In this document: one piece after another, positions 61,615 through 64,000 of the stretch
Position numbering within the stretch: the stretch's first letter is position 1
How the letters are laid out: each line of letters starts with the position of its first letter
Assembly: GCF_041260155.1 (NCBI RefSeq)
Contig: NC_091943.1
Coordinates: 21,452,283 to 21,516,282, forward strand
Length of the DNA stretch: 64,000 nt
Direction: 5' to 3'
DNA from: Ptychodera flava
Taxonomy: Eukaryota; Hemichordata; Enteropneusta; Ptychoderidae
Position numbers and translations under genes: made by a program
The notes under the pieces: generated by a model
Database searches by the model: none
Told to the model about the DNA's origin: nothing
The model's input: the letters and a program-made list of their open reading frames with translations, nothing else

Positions 61615-61992
61615 TAAGCATGAAAGATTCTGTAGAGTTTTGCCTGTCCTCAGGCCACTTTCGGGTATTACCATAGTCCCTTCGAATAAACTAACATTAG
61701 GCCTACTGCCACTAAGCCATGGTTTAGGATGACCCTTTGTCTGTTTGTTTCCTGGCCCTATTGTTACTTCTAATGATGCAGAATATGATAAGTTGACCAC
61801 TTTTGATGTCACATAAGCTTATTTCAAACTAATTACTTACACTATGTCTCAATTCCTTGGATGAAATTAAAATTTCCATTTTCACAATAATATGGATATC
61901 AAGAGTTCATCTAGTTCACAGGCTTCGAAAATGACTGCACCAAGCAGAAGAGCGGCAAAGTATTGACTAAATTTTACCTTAAAATTGTATGC

Positions 61993-62011
61993 GAGGCGCA
62001 TCCTACGTTAA
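61993..62011 (+). mobile_element. Solo TTAA-element terminus abutting the next element
   Basis: GAGGCGCATCCTACGTTAA is a right-end sequence of the TTAA family. It shares its TTAA with the left end of the element starting at 62008. No matching left end was found upstream. Confidence 0.55.
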
Positions 62012-62999
62012 GGTAGTATGCACTGGGTAACATTTTGAAAAACATTTTAAATGCCAATGGTCGATATTTAACGTGGCGACTGCGCGCGGATCACGAGATA
62101 TCGATAAAAACATGTCCTCAAAAAAGTATAAATTTGAATTCCGGTGGCCCACCTAAATTCAGCTTCCGAACATCGAACGTTCGGCACTGGGGCCATTGTC
62201 AACTAGGCTATGGAGTACGAGTCTACGCTGACGCTGCTGTACGCCACAGTACCACTCGCTACGGTGATCGGTCATGCACCATGGGAGAAAGCCGAGTTTT
62301 ACTGACTCGGAGAAAAAACGAAAAACAAAGTTTGCTGATTCCACCAGAATTTGCGTAGGTGACTAGCACCGTTACGTGCGGTTGATGCATAGCGGCCGCC
62401 GCGTGGTATGCACGCATACCACGCGGCGGCCGCTATGTATCGAACCACGCGTAACTGTGTGGCAGACGACAAAATGTAGTCATCAGAGGCGGCTAATATT
62501 TTACACGTAAAAACTGATATCTATGTAGTATTGGTTAAAAATATAATAGAACTGAGTGAAAATAATGCAAACGACGAAAACTAAGGAGAAGTTTCAAAAT
62601 GTTAACTTACCTGAAGTGAGGTAATTATGCTGTATATAAAGTCTTCGCAGTGGGAGGTAAATTAATCGCGTCGTTCGAACTTATTATGGACTCCCTAGAA
62701 TATCGTCAATCAGCACAACAACAAACCTTCGGGGGATTTCGGGTCATAATCAGAAACGATCATAAAACTTCGAGATGTGAAAAATACGCTCGGGAAATGA
62801 TATGTTTTTATCGATATCTCGCGATCCGCGAGCAGTCGCCACGTCACATATCGACCGTCGGCATTAAAAACATGTGTTTTAAAAATGTTACCAAGTGGGA
62901 GTGCCTCTTTAACATGAACCACAACAAGTGGCGTATCAGAAAAGAAGTGAACAATTTCTAGTGCCCGAATACCTGTCACCGAGGCGCATTCTACCTAAA
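62008..62999. mobile_element. TTAA (piggyBac-like) element with long inverted ends
   Basis: Left TTAAGGTAGTATGCACTGGG and right GAGGCGCATTCTACCTAAA (TTAA mutated to TAAA) end a 990-base element. Inverted homology extends at least 130 bases from each end, including CGATATTTAACGTGGCGACT on the left. A striking GC-rich hairpin sits near the middle. Apparent frames of 90-107 codons span the inverted ends and are not convincing genes. Confidence 0.7.
62388..62437. repeat. Perfect 24-bp GC-rich hairpin
   Basis: CATAGCGGCCGCCGCGTGG at the left pairs with CCACGCGGCGGCCGCTATG at the right; the full stem is 24 base pairs with a two-base loop (62412-62413). Weaker pairing extends another 15-20 bases outward. 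Both arms contain GCGGCCGC. Confidence 0.95.
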
Positions 63000-63130
63000 G
63001 ATGTAGTGCTACACGGTGATGAACATATTGAGCTTGTAAACGGATTATTTTCTACTCCGATGGCTTAAAAATTGCGTATTGCGTACAATACTGCTGTTGA
63101 TTGTTTTCTACCTTTTACTACATTTGACAG

Positions 63131-63382
63131 ACACAAACACCAACACCATCAATGGAGTCTAAACAACCGGGAGGGCGAGGGCCAGGTCCTGTAACATCTA
63201 GCACGAAGAGAACAATAGAGCCCAACACGTTGGCAATGACATCAATTGACGCCTGACCAATCACGTACACGTTACCGACAGTGGCATCTCCCGGCACCAA
63301 CCAGTCACTGGCAACAGCATCTTCAAAATATATTGCAACAACTCCTTTACCTTCATCGTCAAAGACACAAGGTGCAACAGAA
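63131..63382 (+). CDS. LDLRa/mucin-like protein, Thr/Ser/Pro-rich exon with in-frame TGA
   Basis: The acceptor TTTACTACATTTGACAG ends at 63130 after a pyrimidine tract, and the donor GAA/GTAAGT is at 63382. The 252 bases are 84 codons, phase 0 at both ends, matching the phase of the short exon before. Translation starts TQTPTPSMESKQPGG and after the stop continues PITYTLPTVASPGTNQSLAT and more of the same Thr/Ser/Pro-rich composition, as in O-glycosylated stalks. Codon 42 is TGA (63254-63256). The stop could be a true C-terminus, a null allele, a sequencing error or a readthrough site. The gene goes on beyond the window if the donor is used. Confidence 0.55.
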
Positions 63383-64000
63383 GTAAGTCATTTGCACTGC
63401 ATGAAAACCGTACAGTACTTATTGTATTAGCATGGATTATTGCCTGTATTTTAGCTGTATAGTGCATCACGGTCACTCCCCAAAATGTGTGGAGTAGCCG
63501 CGAGTGTATATGCAGATGAACACAGTCCAGAGCCATTGCTTATATTTGGCAATTAAACCTGTATTTATGTACACGGACTCATGAGAATTCACGTGTATTA
63601 TTCTGTAATACAGGCAACATAGTGTGAATTTCTCTGTATTATTGCCTTTTGATGCACTGTTGTACTAAATTAATACTGTCCCATTACGTCACCACTGAAC
63701 TGGCTGTATCGTGCAATTGCTGCTTGTTTTGAATATAATGAACACATTCAATGCGATGTTGTCTCTACAACACACCCGAATTTCTAGGAACCAATTAGTG
63801 ATTTTCTCTTAGGCAAAAAATTCAAAATATGAACTGAAAATGTTCACTTGTATAAGTATTATGTCACAATAAATCAACTTATTTCTCTAACATTATTGCC
63901 ATTAGTTTTTAATTTCATTAAAAGTTTTGTTATTAACATAACGAACAATGTTTATCATGTTAAGCACCAAGAATTAAAAAAAACGAATCAGTACTTAGGA
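63383..64000. other. Presumed intron to right edge
   Basis: AT-rich sequence follows the GTAAGT donor. No further exon or repeat is recognised before the window ends. Confidence 0.4.

Noticed and set aside
62035-62961. Frames of 103-107 codons
   Set aside because: They span the inverted ends of the TTAA element on both strands and have no domain.

Overview
The window is AT-rich, intron-containing nuclear DNA from an animal. Split genes with GT-AG introns, a MAP2K7-type kinase tail, flavin monooxygenases of the animal FMO family, an LDL-receptor class A exon, and three different non-LTR retrotransposon lineages all point to a metazoan. The low gene density and the style of the repeats suggest a marine invertebrate, perhaps a hemichordate, echinoderm or cephalochordate, but I cannot fix the phylum from sequence alone.

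Layout of genes. (1) 2986-3946, plus strand: the last two coding exons of a MAP2K7 (MKK7) orthologue, whose earlier exons lie left of the window. (2) 11490-15070, minus strand: FMO-A, a complete flavin-containing monooxygenase of 530 codons in two coding exons, with an inferred 5' untranslated exon ending at 14776. (3) 16752-23140, minus strand: FMO-B, a tandem duplicate with an intact first coding exon (203 of 209 residues the same) and a decayed second one (frameshifts, an in-frame TAA, no C-terminal membrane anchor). (4) 55192 to the right edge, plus strand: the start of a secreted or membrane protein with a signal peptide exon, an LDLRa exon and Thr/Ser/Pro-rich mucin-like exons, the last of which has an in-frame TGA.

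The rest is mostly mobile DNA. It includes a 1.6 kb foldback element (5129-6708, 6-bp target duplication), a Mutator-like MITE (9-bp duplication), Harbinger-like elements with TTA/TAA duplications (two of them nested), piggyBac-like TTAA elements, rolling-circle (Helentron-like) elements with tandem repeats and a 3' hairpin, and three LINEs.

The most interesting system is a 3.4 kb element family, called X here, present three times: 25428-28802 (minus), 37183-46046 (plus, interrupted) and 39362-42823 (plus). X ends in CACTGTAAA, carries dense GAACAC/GTGTTC arrays inside each end, has conserved internal hairpins and encodes no transposase that I can see. It contains what looks like a promoter, a first exon with a consensus splice donor, an acceptor, and a short open exon, so it may have captured part of a host gene or be a deletion derivative of a spliced autonomous transposon. 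X3 lies in a LINE that itself lies in X2, giving an explicit insertion order. Exon boundaries and element ends were read by eye; no alignment or database search was run.
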